From: Balneolaceae bacterium
Lineage (GTDB): Bacteria > Bacteroidota > Rhodothermia > Balneolales > Balneolaceae
Direction of reading: 5' to 3'
Assembly (NCBI GenBank): GCA_007126675.1
Contig: SLAU01000189.1
Span: forward strand, 1-5,371
DNA: 5,371 nt
Shown here: one piece after another, positions 1 to 5,371 of the stretch
How the letters are laid out: every line of letters begins with the position of its first letter
How positions within the stretch are numbered: the stretch's first letter is position 1
Translations under genes and position numbers: made by a program
Notes under the pieces: model-generated
Databases searched by the model: none
Told to the model about the DNA's origin: nothing
Seen by the model: only the letters and a program-made list of their open reading frames with translations

Positions 1-1344
1 CGGATGTTCTTCGGTCAGGATGGCGGTGCGTTTACACCCGTTCACATTGAGGATGTTGAACTGTCTACCGATATGCAGACCTTTGAAATTCTCCTGAATC
101 TGAATGAAACATTTGCCTCTATGAAACTTGGATTTGAAATGGGTTTGAGCAATGATGATGTTTTCATCGATAATGTATCACTGATGCAAACAGACGAAGT
201 AGTTCCTGTAGCTCCTCCAATGCCGGATGGTTTTGTTGTTTCGGATATGGCAGGTGAAGATCCGGTTGGTGATGGTGAAATATTTGTTGCTGTCGGTCCT
301 AATCAAACAGCTGAAGAAAATATTGTATACAGACTATTTTATTCAGTGACAGCCGATGCGCCAGATACACCACAGGACGCTACAGAATACCAGTTTGGTT
401 CATCACCGAATGATGGTGGGGGCATAGGTCCATTCGGTTTCGTAATGGGTGACCTTGAGCCCGGTACCGAATACACATTCTGGCTGTTCCAGTATAATAC
501 AGAGTTTGAACTGTACTCTGAACCTGCAACCGGTTCTGAAGTATCTGGTGGTGAGCCAGCTGCACCTGCTCCTGACATTGTATTGCCTATTACTTTTGAA
601 GAAGATTATAACTGGGACGAACTGTTCGTCAACTTCGATGGTGGTATGACAACAGTAATTGATAATCCGGATCCAAGCGGAATCAATGAATCAGCCCGTG
701 TTGCACAGATGGTTAAAGGGGCAGGCGAGCCATGGGGCGGAAGTTACATCACACTTGCCGAAGCAATTGATATCAATGAAGGTCCATTAGATATACAAGT
801 GTGGGCACCTCGCGATAACACCACTCTGCTGCTTAAGATCGAATACTCAGAAGATTCAGAGGTATTTGCTGAGATCGAACAGGAAATTCCGGTTTCAGGT
901 GAATGGACTGAGCTGTCGTTTGACTTTAGCGGGGCAGATCCTGAAGCAACCTACGATAATATTGTACTGATTTTTGATCTTGGTACAGAAGGTGACGGAA
1001 GTGCAGACTTTACATGGTTCTTTGACAACATCGATTATGGACAGTTTGTTAGTATTGATGATGATAATGCAGAATTTGCACAAGAGTATCATTTGAGTCA
1101 GAATTATCCGAACCCTTTCAACCCAACTACTCAGATTCAGTACTCATTACCGGAGTCTGCACATGTAACTCTGAATGTGTATGATGTTACAGGCCGGCAG
1201 GTGGCAACACTTGTAAATGGAACTATGAATGCAGGAGCTCATACAGTTACATTTGATGCCAGCAGATTAGCCAGCGGAATCTATCTGTATCGATTACAAG
1301 CGGGCGACAGAGTGTTTACACGAAAAATGATGCTCGTGAAGTAA
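1..1344 (+). CDS. 3' end of a secreted multidomain (CBM/Fn3-like) T9SS cargo protein, 5' partial
   Basis: The reading frame is open to the first base of the window (CGG then ATG) with no signal peptide, so the true start lies upstream and the Met at base 4 is probably internal. Numbering from that Met: residues 1-61 look like the end of a CBM4/9-type carbohydrate-binding beta-sandwich, ending in 'DDVFIDNVSL'. Residues 64-180 resemble a fibronectin type III domain ('LEPGTEYTFWLFQYN'). Residues 190-346 form a second beta-sandwich of the kind found behind glycoside hydrolase domains in marine Bacteroidetes ('PITFEE', 'NPDPSGINES', 'KGAGEPWGGS', ending 'WFFDNIDY'). Residues 362-446 are a T9SS type A sorting domain ('NYPNPFNPTT' through 'GIYLYRLQAGDRVFTRKMMLVK'). 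T9SS cargo crosses the inner membrane by Sec and is then exported to the surface or medium. The accessory domains suggest polysaccharide binding, possibly attached to a hydrolase encoded upstream; that catalytic part is inference. The stop is TAA at 1342-1344, 39 bases before a strong terminator. Confidence 0.85.
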   Translation, partial: RMFFGQDGGAFTPVHIEDVELSTDMQTFEILLNLNETFASMKLGFEMGLSNDDVFIDNVSLMQTDEVVPVAPPMPDGFVVSDMAGEDPVGDGEIFVAVGPNQTAEENIVYRLFYSVTADAPDTPQDATEYQFGSSPNDGGGIGPFGFVMGDLEPGTEYTFWLFQYNTEFELYSEPATGSEVSGGEPAAPAPDIVLPITFEEDYNWDELFVNFDGGMTTVIDNPDPSGINESARVAQMVKGAGEPWGGSYITLAEAIDINEGPLDIQVWAPRDNTTLLLKIEYSEDSEVFAEIEQEIPVSGEWTELSFDFSGADPEATYDNIVLIFDLGTEGDGSADFTWFFDNIDYGQFVSIDDDNAEFAQEYHLSQNYPNPFNPTTQIQYSLPESAHVTLNVYDVTGRQVATLVNGTMNAGAHTVTFDASRLASGIYLYRLQAGDRVFTRKMMLVK

Positions 1345-1382
1345 TATGATAAACGATTGGTTTATAATATAGTAATCAGTCT

Positions 1383-1421
1383 AAACGGCTCGGAGTATCT
1401 TTATTCTGAGCCGTTTTTTTT
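1383..1421 (+). terminator. Rho-independent terminator of the first gene
   Basis: AAACGGCTC (1383-1391) pairs perfectly with GAGCCGTTT (1408-1416). The stem continues inward (1392-1396 with 1403-1407, two G-T wobbles) to about 14 pairs around a six-base loop (ATCTTT). The 3' arm runs into an uninterrupted T tract (1414-1421). It lies 39 bases after the stop of the first gene and about 145 bases before the next start, so it should end the first transcript and separate the two secreted-protein genes. Confidence 0.93.
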
Positions 1422-1473
1422 AACTGTGATTTTTAACCAAATTTGAAAAATCTATAAATATACAAGCGATACC

Positions 1474-1503
1474 TTCACAACCTGTTCAGAATTTTACTTT
1501 AAT
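1474..1503 (+). promoter_or_regulatory. Candidate promoter for the CotH-family gene
   Basis: TTCACA (1474-1479) and TTTAAT (1498-1503) are each one mismatch from the sigma-70 -35 and -10 consensus, spaced 18 bases. This predicts a leader of roughly 55 bases before the ATG at 1567. The region between the terminator and the gene (1422-1566) is very A+T-rich, so chance matches are likely; an alternative -10 is TATAAA at 1453-1458. I see no good Bacteroidetes-type TAnnTTTG element and no Shine-Dalgarno sequence before the ATG (the preceding bases are ACTTTTATA). Initiation without a strong SD is usual in Bacteroidetes-like bacteria. Confidence 0.3.
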
Positions 1504-1566
1504 ATTGCAGATACCAATATTATTCTACATTCTCCCAAATTCTATTCACTGACAATTACTTTTATA

Positions 1567-4104
1567 ATGCGCTTTTTTTTATCAGTTTTCTTATTCCTTT
1601 TTGCTCTTTTTCCTGTTTTATTCATCGAAGTAAGTGCATCCATTCCTGAATTTTCACATTCAGAGGGGACATTCACTGAACCTTTTGATTTGCAATTGAG
1701 CGCGCCTGCAGGCGAAGAAATATATTACACTCTTAATGGTGAAATTCCTGATCAATCATCCAATCAATATCAGGATGGTCAACCTATTCATATCTCAGGA
1801 TCTGTACTTGTACGGGCACGGATTTATAATAATGGTCAGGCAGGTGATGTGGTTTCGAAAGTTTATACCCAGTTATCAGGTGAGTTATCAGAGTTTAGTT
1901 CAAATCTTCCTCTTGTTATCGTTCATCAATTTGATGAGATCATGCATCCATACGGGGAATATCGAACACCGGCTTATTTCACGGTTTTCGATCTCGAGGA
2001 TGATGACCGGGCAAGATTAAATACAGATAACGTTCACCTGCAAAGCAGAATGGAAACCAACTACAGAGGGAATAGTTCTCTTACGTTTCCAAAAAAACAA
2101 TTTGCAGTTCGCCTGGTAGACGATGAAGAAGAAAATCGTAATGAACCGATACTTGGATTGCCATCCGAAAATAACTGGATTATGCACGCACCCTGGGATG
2201 ATCGTACATTGATGCGTAATGCTATTGCATACCAGATAAGCCGTGATATGGGCAGGTATGCACCTCGTACCAGGTTTGTAGAACTATTTTTGCATGATGG
2301 ATTCGGGCCGGTTACCGAAGACCATTATCATGGTGTATATATGCTTGTTGAGCGTATTAAGTGGGATGATAACCGCGTAGATATCGAAAAGCTGCGGCCT
2401 CATCATGATTCGGAACCCGAAATTTCCGGCGGTTATATTATCAACTTTGAATACGGAAGAGAATGGCATATTTCAAGTCCTCATAGAAACACACAATTTG
2501 CACTGGTACGCCCTCAGGATTGGGATATAACACATCAGCAGAGAAACTGGATCCAAAACTATCTTGGAGACCTTGAATCGGCACTTTTTGGGGCGCAGTT
2601 CCAGGATCCTGAATTAGGCTATGAGGCATACCTTGAACCCGAATCATTTATTGATCATCACCTGATTACAGAAACCTTTAAAGAGATGGATGGCTACAGG
2701 GCCAGCACGTTTATGTACAAAGATCGTGGCGGACGGATGATAATGGGTCCGGTTTGGGACTACAATCTGAGCCTTGGAAATTATACTACCACACAGGGCT
2801 GGAACGGCCATGATCCAACAGGCTGGTACTATACACATGTACCATACGAATGGTACCTGAACGGCTGGTACAACCGGTTGTTTGAAGACCCCGATTTTAC
2901 CGACAGATATCACGAACGCTGGTGGGAATTGCGAAACGGAGCATTTGCAACTGAAAATTTTCTGAATATTATTGATTACTATGTTGAGAAACTGGATGAA
3001 GCCAAAGAGCGAAATTTTGAACGCTGGCCAATTCTGGGTGAAGATGTTTGGGAATGGAGCCATGAAGGTTTCGATACCTATGAAGAAGAGATCGAATATA
3101 TGACAAACTGGATCACTGAACGCCTTCAATGGATTGACGGCCAGATGAATGAACCTGAAGATAACGATGAAGAGCCTGCTTTACTCTATTTCTGGATGTT
3201 CGACAGCAGTATGCCTAATAATACACCTCTTGAATATTTAGATGCCAGCCACTCACTCATTAATGAGGCCTCCATTGAGTATCATTCAGCACTCGATGGC
3301 TATCCCTTTTATGACGGACACGCCAACTGGAGAAAAGCATCCATGGAACGAAGAAACAGGCCCACAGAACTGAATTACCGCCCTGAAGGAAATTTGGGCA
3401 GGCCGTTTGAAACCAGTAATATGCGTGCCCTGCAGGTAAGGCAGCCATTTACGGGAGATGGCGGTGAAAATACGATGATATTTCATGTGCCAACAACCAG
3501 TATAGATGAGTATTTCCTTTTCACATTTGCTGCTAAAGATGAAGGAGCAGCAGATGAATTAATTATAGACTATTCCACAAGTTCCGGAGAACCCAATTGG
3601 ACGAGCAGTGGACTGGAAGAATCACGCCTGAGTCTTGACGATGAATTCAACAAATATGCCATAGATTTCAGCAACGCTAATGATGTGGCAGATAATGAGA
3701 ATTTCCGGATTAGGATCAGGTTTGATGGACCCAATATGTCAGCCGACAACGGAAACAGGGTTACATTCAACAATATCAGTTTTGATAGGCACACAGATGA
3801 TGTTGGTACAGATACAAGTGATGTGCCCGCAGAAATTGCGCAAACATTTGAAATTAGCTCGGTATACCCCAATCCTTTTAATCCGAATGCAACCATTGTT
3901 TACAACCTGCCGCGGGCAGAACACGTAACAATCACACTTTATAATTCGATAGGTCAGAGGGTAGCAACGGTATTTGATGGTTTTCAGCAAACCGGAGTTC
4001 ATACCATCGATTTTGATGGAAGTTCACTCTCCAGCGGCACCTACTTTTTACGCATGCAGGCAGGAGAACATTCTGACTTCAGGACAATGACTTTAATTAA
4101 GTAA
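1567..4104 (+). CDS. Secreted CotH kinase family protein with chitobiase-like N-domain and T9SS sorting tail
   Basis: Complete at 845 residues. Residues 1-24 are a Sec signal peptide: short basic start (MR), a Phe/Leu-rich core, and probable cleavage after Val-Ser-Ala. This supports the ATG at 1567. Residues 27-101 resemble the chitobiase/beta-hexosaminidase C-terminal domain ('EEIYYTLNGEIPDQSS', 'VLVRARIYNNG'), a small beta-sandwich common on secreted proteins. Residues ~113-525 are the CotH domain: 'NYRGNSSLTFPKKQFAVRL' (165-183), 'APWDDRTLMRNAIAYQISRD' (208-227), 'HGVYMLVERI' (255-264), 'ETFKEMDGYRAS' (369-380) and 'GPVWDYNLSLGN' (394-405). Bacillus CotH is an atypical protein kinase acting on spore-coat proteins; kinase activity and substrate here are inferred only. 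The WD motif reads WDYN, where many relatives have WDFD. Residues ~537-740 are a beta-rich domain I do not recognise. Residues ~762-845 are a T9SS type A sorting domain ('VYPNPFNPNATIVYNLP' to 'MTLIK'). The product should be surface-bound or released. It appears monocistronic, between a terminator upstream and convergent genes downstream. Confidence 0.9.
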   Translation: MRFFLSVFLFLFALFPVLFIEVSASIPEFSHSEGTFTEPFDLQLSAPAGEEIYYTLNGEIPDQSSNQYQDGQPIHISGSVLVRARIYNNGQAGDVVSKVYTQLSGELSEFSSNLPLVIVHQFDEIMHPYGEYRTPAYFTVFDLEDDDRARLNTDNVHLQSRMETNYRGNSSLTFPKKQFAVRLVDDEEENRNEPILGLPSENNWIMHAPWDDRTLMRNAIAYQISRDMGRYAPRTRFVELFLHDGFGPVTEDHYHGVYMLVERIKWDDNRVDIEKLRPHHDSEPEISGGYIINFEYGREWHISSPHRNTQFALVRPQDWDITHQQRNWIQNYLGDLESALFGAQFQDPELGYEAYLEPESFIDHHLITETFKEMDGYRASTFMYKDRGGRMIMGPVWDYNLSLGNYTTTQGWNGHDPTGWYYTHVPYEWYLNGWYNRLFEDPDFTDRYHERWWELRNGAFATENFLNIIDYYVEKLDEAKERNFERWPILGEDVWEWSHEGFDTYEEEIEYMTNWITERLQWIDGQMNEPEDNDEEPALLYFWMFDSSMPNNTPLEYLDASHSLINEASIEYHSALDGYPFYDGHANWRKASMERRNRPTELNYRPEGNLGRPFETSNMRALQVRQPFTGDGGENTMIFHVPTTSIDEYFLFTFAAKDEGAADELIIDYSTSSGEPNWTSSGLEESRLSLDDEFNKYAIDFSNANDVADNENFRIRIRFDGPNMSADNGNRVTFNNISFDRHTDDVGTDTSDVPAEIAQTFEISSVYPNPFNPNATIVYNLPRAEHVTITLYNSIGQRVATVFDGFQQTGVHTIDFDGSSLSSGTYFLRMQAGEHSDFRTMTLIK

Positions 4105-4121
4105 GTTCATGGCTTGAGTTT

Positions 4122-4141
4122 CCCCATGAATTAATATGGGG
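4122..4141. terminator. Weak stem-loop between convergent genes, possible bidirectional terminator
   Basis: CCCCAT (4122-4127) and ATGGGG (4136-4141) form a six-pair stem around an eight-base A+T-rich loop. It lies in the 55-base gap between the stop of the CotH-family gene (4104) and the stop of the minus-strand PH ORF (4160-4162), where a shared terminator is expected. Neither side carries a real T tract, so intrinsic termination is doubtful and the call rests mainly on position. Confidence 0.3.
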
Positions 4142-4159
4142 AGACCAGTCTGATTTGGA

Positions 4160-4522
4160 TTAGTCGGCAGCAATTTTTTCCCGGTTAATTGAATCGGATT
4201 GAGCACCCTGAAATCTTGCCTCCTTAAAAGCCTGCACAAATTCCTTCGGGTTATCAGGTGAGATTACGATCTGTTCAAAATCCTTTGCGCTGATTACCAC
4301 TGTTTTTCGACGATGGGTTGCATAGGCTTTATAGTTACCCAAAACCCGGTTTTTAAAATAACCGATATACCCAAATAAACCGCCGATACCCCAAAGCCTC
4401 AATGAACCCGACATCGCATGAGGTTTAATTTCGTCCGGATGCTCCGCATCGGGACGCCTGTTAGCAGCTCCGCTGCGAGTAAGAGGGAGCAGAGCTGTCG
4501 TGCGAGAACGGTAAAGGTTCAT
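4160..4522 (-). CDS. C-terminal half of a bacterial PH domain protein, 5'-truncated and probably a chimeric pseudogene
   Basis: The ORF encodes 120 residues. Residues ~30-103 match by eye the second half of the bPH_5-type bacterial pleckstrin-homology domain: 'GSLRLWGIGGLFGYIGYFKN', then 'LGNYKAYATHRRKTVVI', then 'IVISPDNPKEFVQAFKEA'. As I know this family, members have about 150-170 residues, with two N-terminal membrane helices and the first PH strands before this point. All of that is missing. Residues 1-29 are instead an Arg/Ala/Pro-rich stretch encoded by the palindromic, G+C-rich element at 4432-4545, with no membrane segment. Identity to the family stops at residue ~29 (base ~4436), at the element's edge. 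The ATG at 4520-4522 overlaps the TGA of the aminopropyltransferase gene (ATGA), so translation could be coupled. An internal Met at residue 37 could give an ~84-residue product. Most likely a decayed remnant; expression as a small chimeric protein cannot be excluded. Family assignment is from memory of its motifs. Confidence 0.6.
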   Translation of the reverse strand: MNLYRSRTTALLPLTRSGAANRRPDAEHPDEIKPHAMSGSLRLWGIGGLFGYIGYFKNRVLGNYKAYATHRRKTVVISAKDFEQIVISPDNPKEFVQAFKEARFQGAQSDSINREKIAAD

Positions 4523-4545
4523 CCGCCTTTACGCTCCGCTGCTAA
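4432..4545. repeat. G+C-rich palindrome cluster (REP/MITE-like element) at a gene junction
   Basis: Hairpin A (4432-4456): CGTCC-G-GATGC, loop TCC, GCATC-G-GGACG; ten pairs with one G-G mismatch. Hairpin B (4464-4476): GCAGC, loop TCC, GCTGC. Hairpin C (4511-4532): GTAAAGG, eight-base loop, CCTTTAC. GCTCCGC occurs three times (4441, 4467, 4533), and the 10-mer GCTCCGCTGC twice as a direct repeat (4467-4476 and 4533-4542). TTAGCAGC at 4461-4468 is also inverted as GCTGCTAA at 4538-4545. Read on the minus strand, A and B become GCGGAGC mini-hairpins with GGA triloops; GNA triloops are known to be unusually stable in DNA. By hand count 4441-4540 is about 61% G+C, against roughly 33-38% in the 60-base blocks at 4321-4380 and 4561-4620. 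The element covers the end of the aminopropyltransferase gene and the start of the PH ORF. There is no transposase, no clear target duplication and no GTAG signature of classical REPs, so the class is undetermined. Confidence 0.65.
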
Positions 4546-5232
4546 AAAAGTCCACGCTTCACCAAATGATGGGATAAAAACCCTCTGCTCAAGAAAATTG
4601 TGGAAATCATTTATCAGGGCATTTTTAATGTCAGTCATAATCTCTTTCCGGTATATACCGGTTTCCGGATCGTAGGATTGGGTGCCGCAGCATTGCATAT
4701 TCAGAATACCACCGGGCTTCAGGCTACGTGCTACTTTTTGCATCAATTCATTTAAAAATTCAGCGCGGGTTTGGTCTTCGCGAACCGGGTCAATTGTCAG
4801 ATCATAAATAATTGCATCCAGGTTTTCGTATGAATTAATCAGTTTAAGCACATCACCAATAATTATCTCTGCTTTCGGATGATCGAAAGCACTATTACTG
4901 ATGGCCGGGAGATGTTCCTTACTAAGACGGATTACCTCTTCATCGATCTCAAGCATAATCGCTTTTTTAAGGCCTCGGTTATAGATACGATCAGTTTCAA
5001 TCAGCTCATGAAGCACTCCGCCATCGCCGCCTCCCAAGATTGCAACACGAGGAAAACTCTCAAGAGATAAAAGTGGACAAACCATAGCCACATTGTAGGA
5101 TCGGTCAGATTCCGATATCTGCAAGTCGTCATTTATAACCAGCTGATTACCATATTTTGGATGTTTACGAATTTCAATCTTTTGCCAGCGAGTGGTTGTG
5201 CTTGCGACCGTAGTTGTATCGTAGTCTTTCAT
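4519..5232 (-). CDS. speE: Spermidine/spermine synthase family aminopropyltransferase
   Basis: Encodes 237 residues, a cytosolic enzyme predicted to transfer an aminopropyl group from decarboxylated S-adenosylmethionine to a polyamine. Residues ~15-50 form the small N-terminal beta domain ('WQKIEIRKHPKYGNQLVIND'). The Rossmann-like domain has the cofactor loop 'ILGGGDGG' (65-72), the acidic ribose-contact strand end 'LEIDEEV' (94-100), 'GD' at 126-127 and the catalytic-loop motif 'IIYDLTIDP' (141-149). The usual spermidine synthase motifs, 'DSSDPxGP' and 'T.RDEF.YHE', are absent. Instead 'ESDRSYNVAMV' and 'DLTIDPV' resemble human spermine synthase ('ESDLAYTRAIM', 'DLTAVPI'), as does the C-terminal 'VFIPSFGEAWTF' ('VCVPSYLELWVF'). 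The product may therefore be spermine or another longer polyamine rather than spermidine; this is inference. The start ATG (5230-5232) is preceded by CTACAAAA with no Shine-Dalgarno. The last codons (A-A-E-R-K-G-G) lie in the palindromic element, and TGA overlaps the next ATG. The family call is firm; substrate specificity and symbol are less sure. Confidence 0.9.
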   Translation of the reverse strand: MKDYDTTTVASTTTRWQKIEIRKHPKYGNQLVINDDLQISESDRSYNVAMVCPLLSLESFPRVAILGGGDGGVLHELIETDRIYNRGLKKAIMLEIDEEVIRLSKEHLPAISNSAFDHPKAEIIIGDVLKLINSYENLDAIIYDLTIDPVREDQTRAEFLNELMQKVARSLKPGGILNMQCCGTQSYDPETGIYRKEIMTDIKNALINDFHNFLEQRVFIPSFGEAWTFLAAERKGG

Positions 5233-5265
5233 TTTTGTAGAATATATTTTTTAATCAATACGATC

Positions 5266-5294
5266 AGTATAACAAGCTAAGAAATGCTTGTAAA
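5266..5294 (-). promoter_or_regulatory. Sigma-70-like promoter candidate for the aminopropyltransferase gene
   Basis: On the minus strand TTTACA (5294-5289) and TATACT (5271-5266) are separated by exactly 17 bases, each one mismatch from TTGACA and TATAAT. Transcription would start near 5259, leaving a leader of about 27 bases before the ATG at 5232. It is the best promoter match I found in the window. The caveat is that Bacteroidota often use a different -33/-7 consensus, so its weight depends on the host lineage. Confidence 0.45.
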
Positions 5295-5319
5295 AGTAGC
5301 ATATATCTCGTCCCGATGC

Positions 5320-5367
5320 CTGCCTGGCTTGTCATATGTTTAGTAAGACAGGTTAAAATATAGGCAG
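5320..5367. repeat. Nested imperfect inverted repeat upstream of the aminopropyltransferase gene
   Basis: Outer arms are CTGCCT (5320-5325) and AGGCAG (5362-5367). Inner arms are CTTGTC (5328-5333) and GACAGG (5347-5352), with one wobble pair. It lies upstream of the promoter candidate and is cut close by the window end. It could be part of a neighbouring terminator, a repeat copy or a chance fold; no T tract supports a terminator. I see no gene in 5233-5371. Confidence 0.25.
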
Positions 5368-5371
5368 ACAG

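Noticed and set aside
2644..3129. 161-codon open frame on the minus strand inside the CotH-family gene
   Set aside because: It lies wholly within a gene with clear domains, and its translation is a Phe/Ile/Cys-rich sequence with no recognisable motif. It is a shadow frame.
3570..3896. 108-codon minus-strand open frame over the end of the CotH-family gene
   Set aside because: It overlaps the unrecognised domain and the start of the sorting tail, which are coding on the plus strand. Its Ser/Leu-rich composition is typical of antisense frames and no start signal is seen.
4142..4151. AGAC-CA-GTCT palindrome just after the convergent-gene hairpin
   Set aside because: It has four pairs with a two-base loop, which is too tight to fold and expected by chance.
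4511..4532. Terminator of the aminopropyltransferase gene
   Set aside because: The GTAAAGG/CCTTTAC stem straddles the stop codon, but on the minus strand it is not followed by a T tract and the stem is A+T-rich. It fits better as part of the repeat cluster.
4432..4545. Integron attC site
   Set aside because: There is a palindromic structure near gene ends, but I find no GTTRRRY/RYYYAAC pair at the ends and no cassette-like neighbours.
4418..4675. 85-codon plus-strand open frame over the palindrome cluster
   Set aside because: It is antisense to both the PH remnant and the aminopropyltransferase C-terminus, which have homology support. No protein family is recognisable.

Overview
The window looks like chromosome of a bacterium from the Bacteroidota/Rhodothermota/Balneolota side of the tree. 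The strongest evidence is that both plus-strand proteins end in a type IX secretion (T9SS) type A sorting domain of the 'YPNPFNP...' kind. The form 'NYPNPFNPTT...YSLP...V.L.VYD..GR.V..L' is the style I associate with Balneolaceae and Rhodothermales. None of the genes has a clear Shine-Dalgarno sequence before its start, which also fits this group. The genus is inference.

Layout. (1) Bases 1-1344, plus strand: the 3' part of a large secreted protein with a carbohydrate-binding-like end, a fibronectin-III-like domain, a second beta-sandwich domain and a T9SS tail. Its N-terminus, and any catalytic domain, lie before the window. It is closed by a very clear intrinsic terminator (1383-1421). (2) Bases 1567-4104, plus strand: a complete 845-residue secreted CotH-kinase-family protein with signal peptide, chitobiase-C-terminal-like domain, CotH domain, an unrecognised beta-rich domain and a T9SS tail. 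(3) Bases 4160-5232, minus strand and convergent: an aminopropyltransferase (spermidine/spermine synthase family, closest by eye to animal spermine synthase), followed by an ORF holding only the C-terminal half of a bacterial PH-like domain.

Between the aminopropyltransferase and the PH-domain remnant is a compact, G+C-rich cluster of palindromes (about 4432-4545) with three copies of GCTCCGC. It supplies the last codons of the aminopropyltransferase and the first ~30 codons of the PH ORF, and it sits exactly where the PH domain loses its N-terminal half. It looks like a repeat element that inserted, or that took part in a deletion, and so made a chimeric or dead gene. This is the least ordinary part of the window.

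Working together: the first two genes are both predicted cell-surface or secreted T9SS cargo but are separated by a strong terminator, so they are probably independent transcription units. The polyamine gene and PH remnant form a separate minus-strand unit with a good sigma-70-like promoter candidate. I see no CRISPR array, tRNA, rRNA, transposase or phage gene, and no convincing new multi-gene system.
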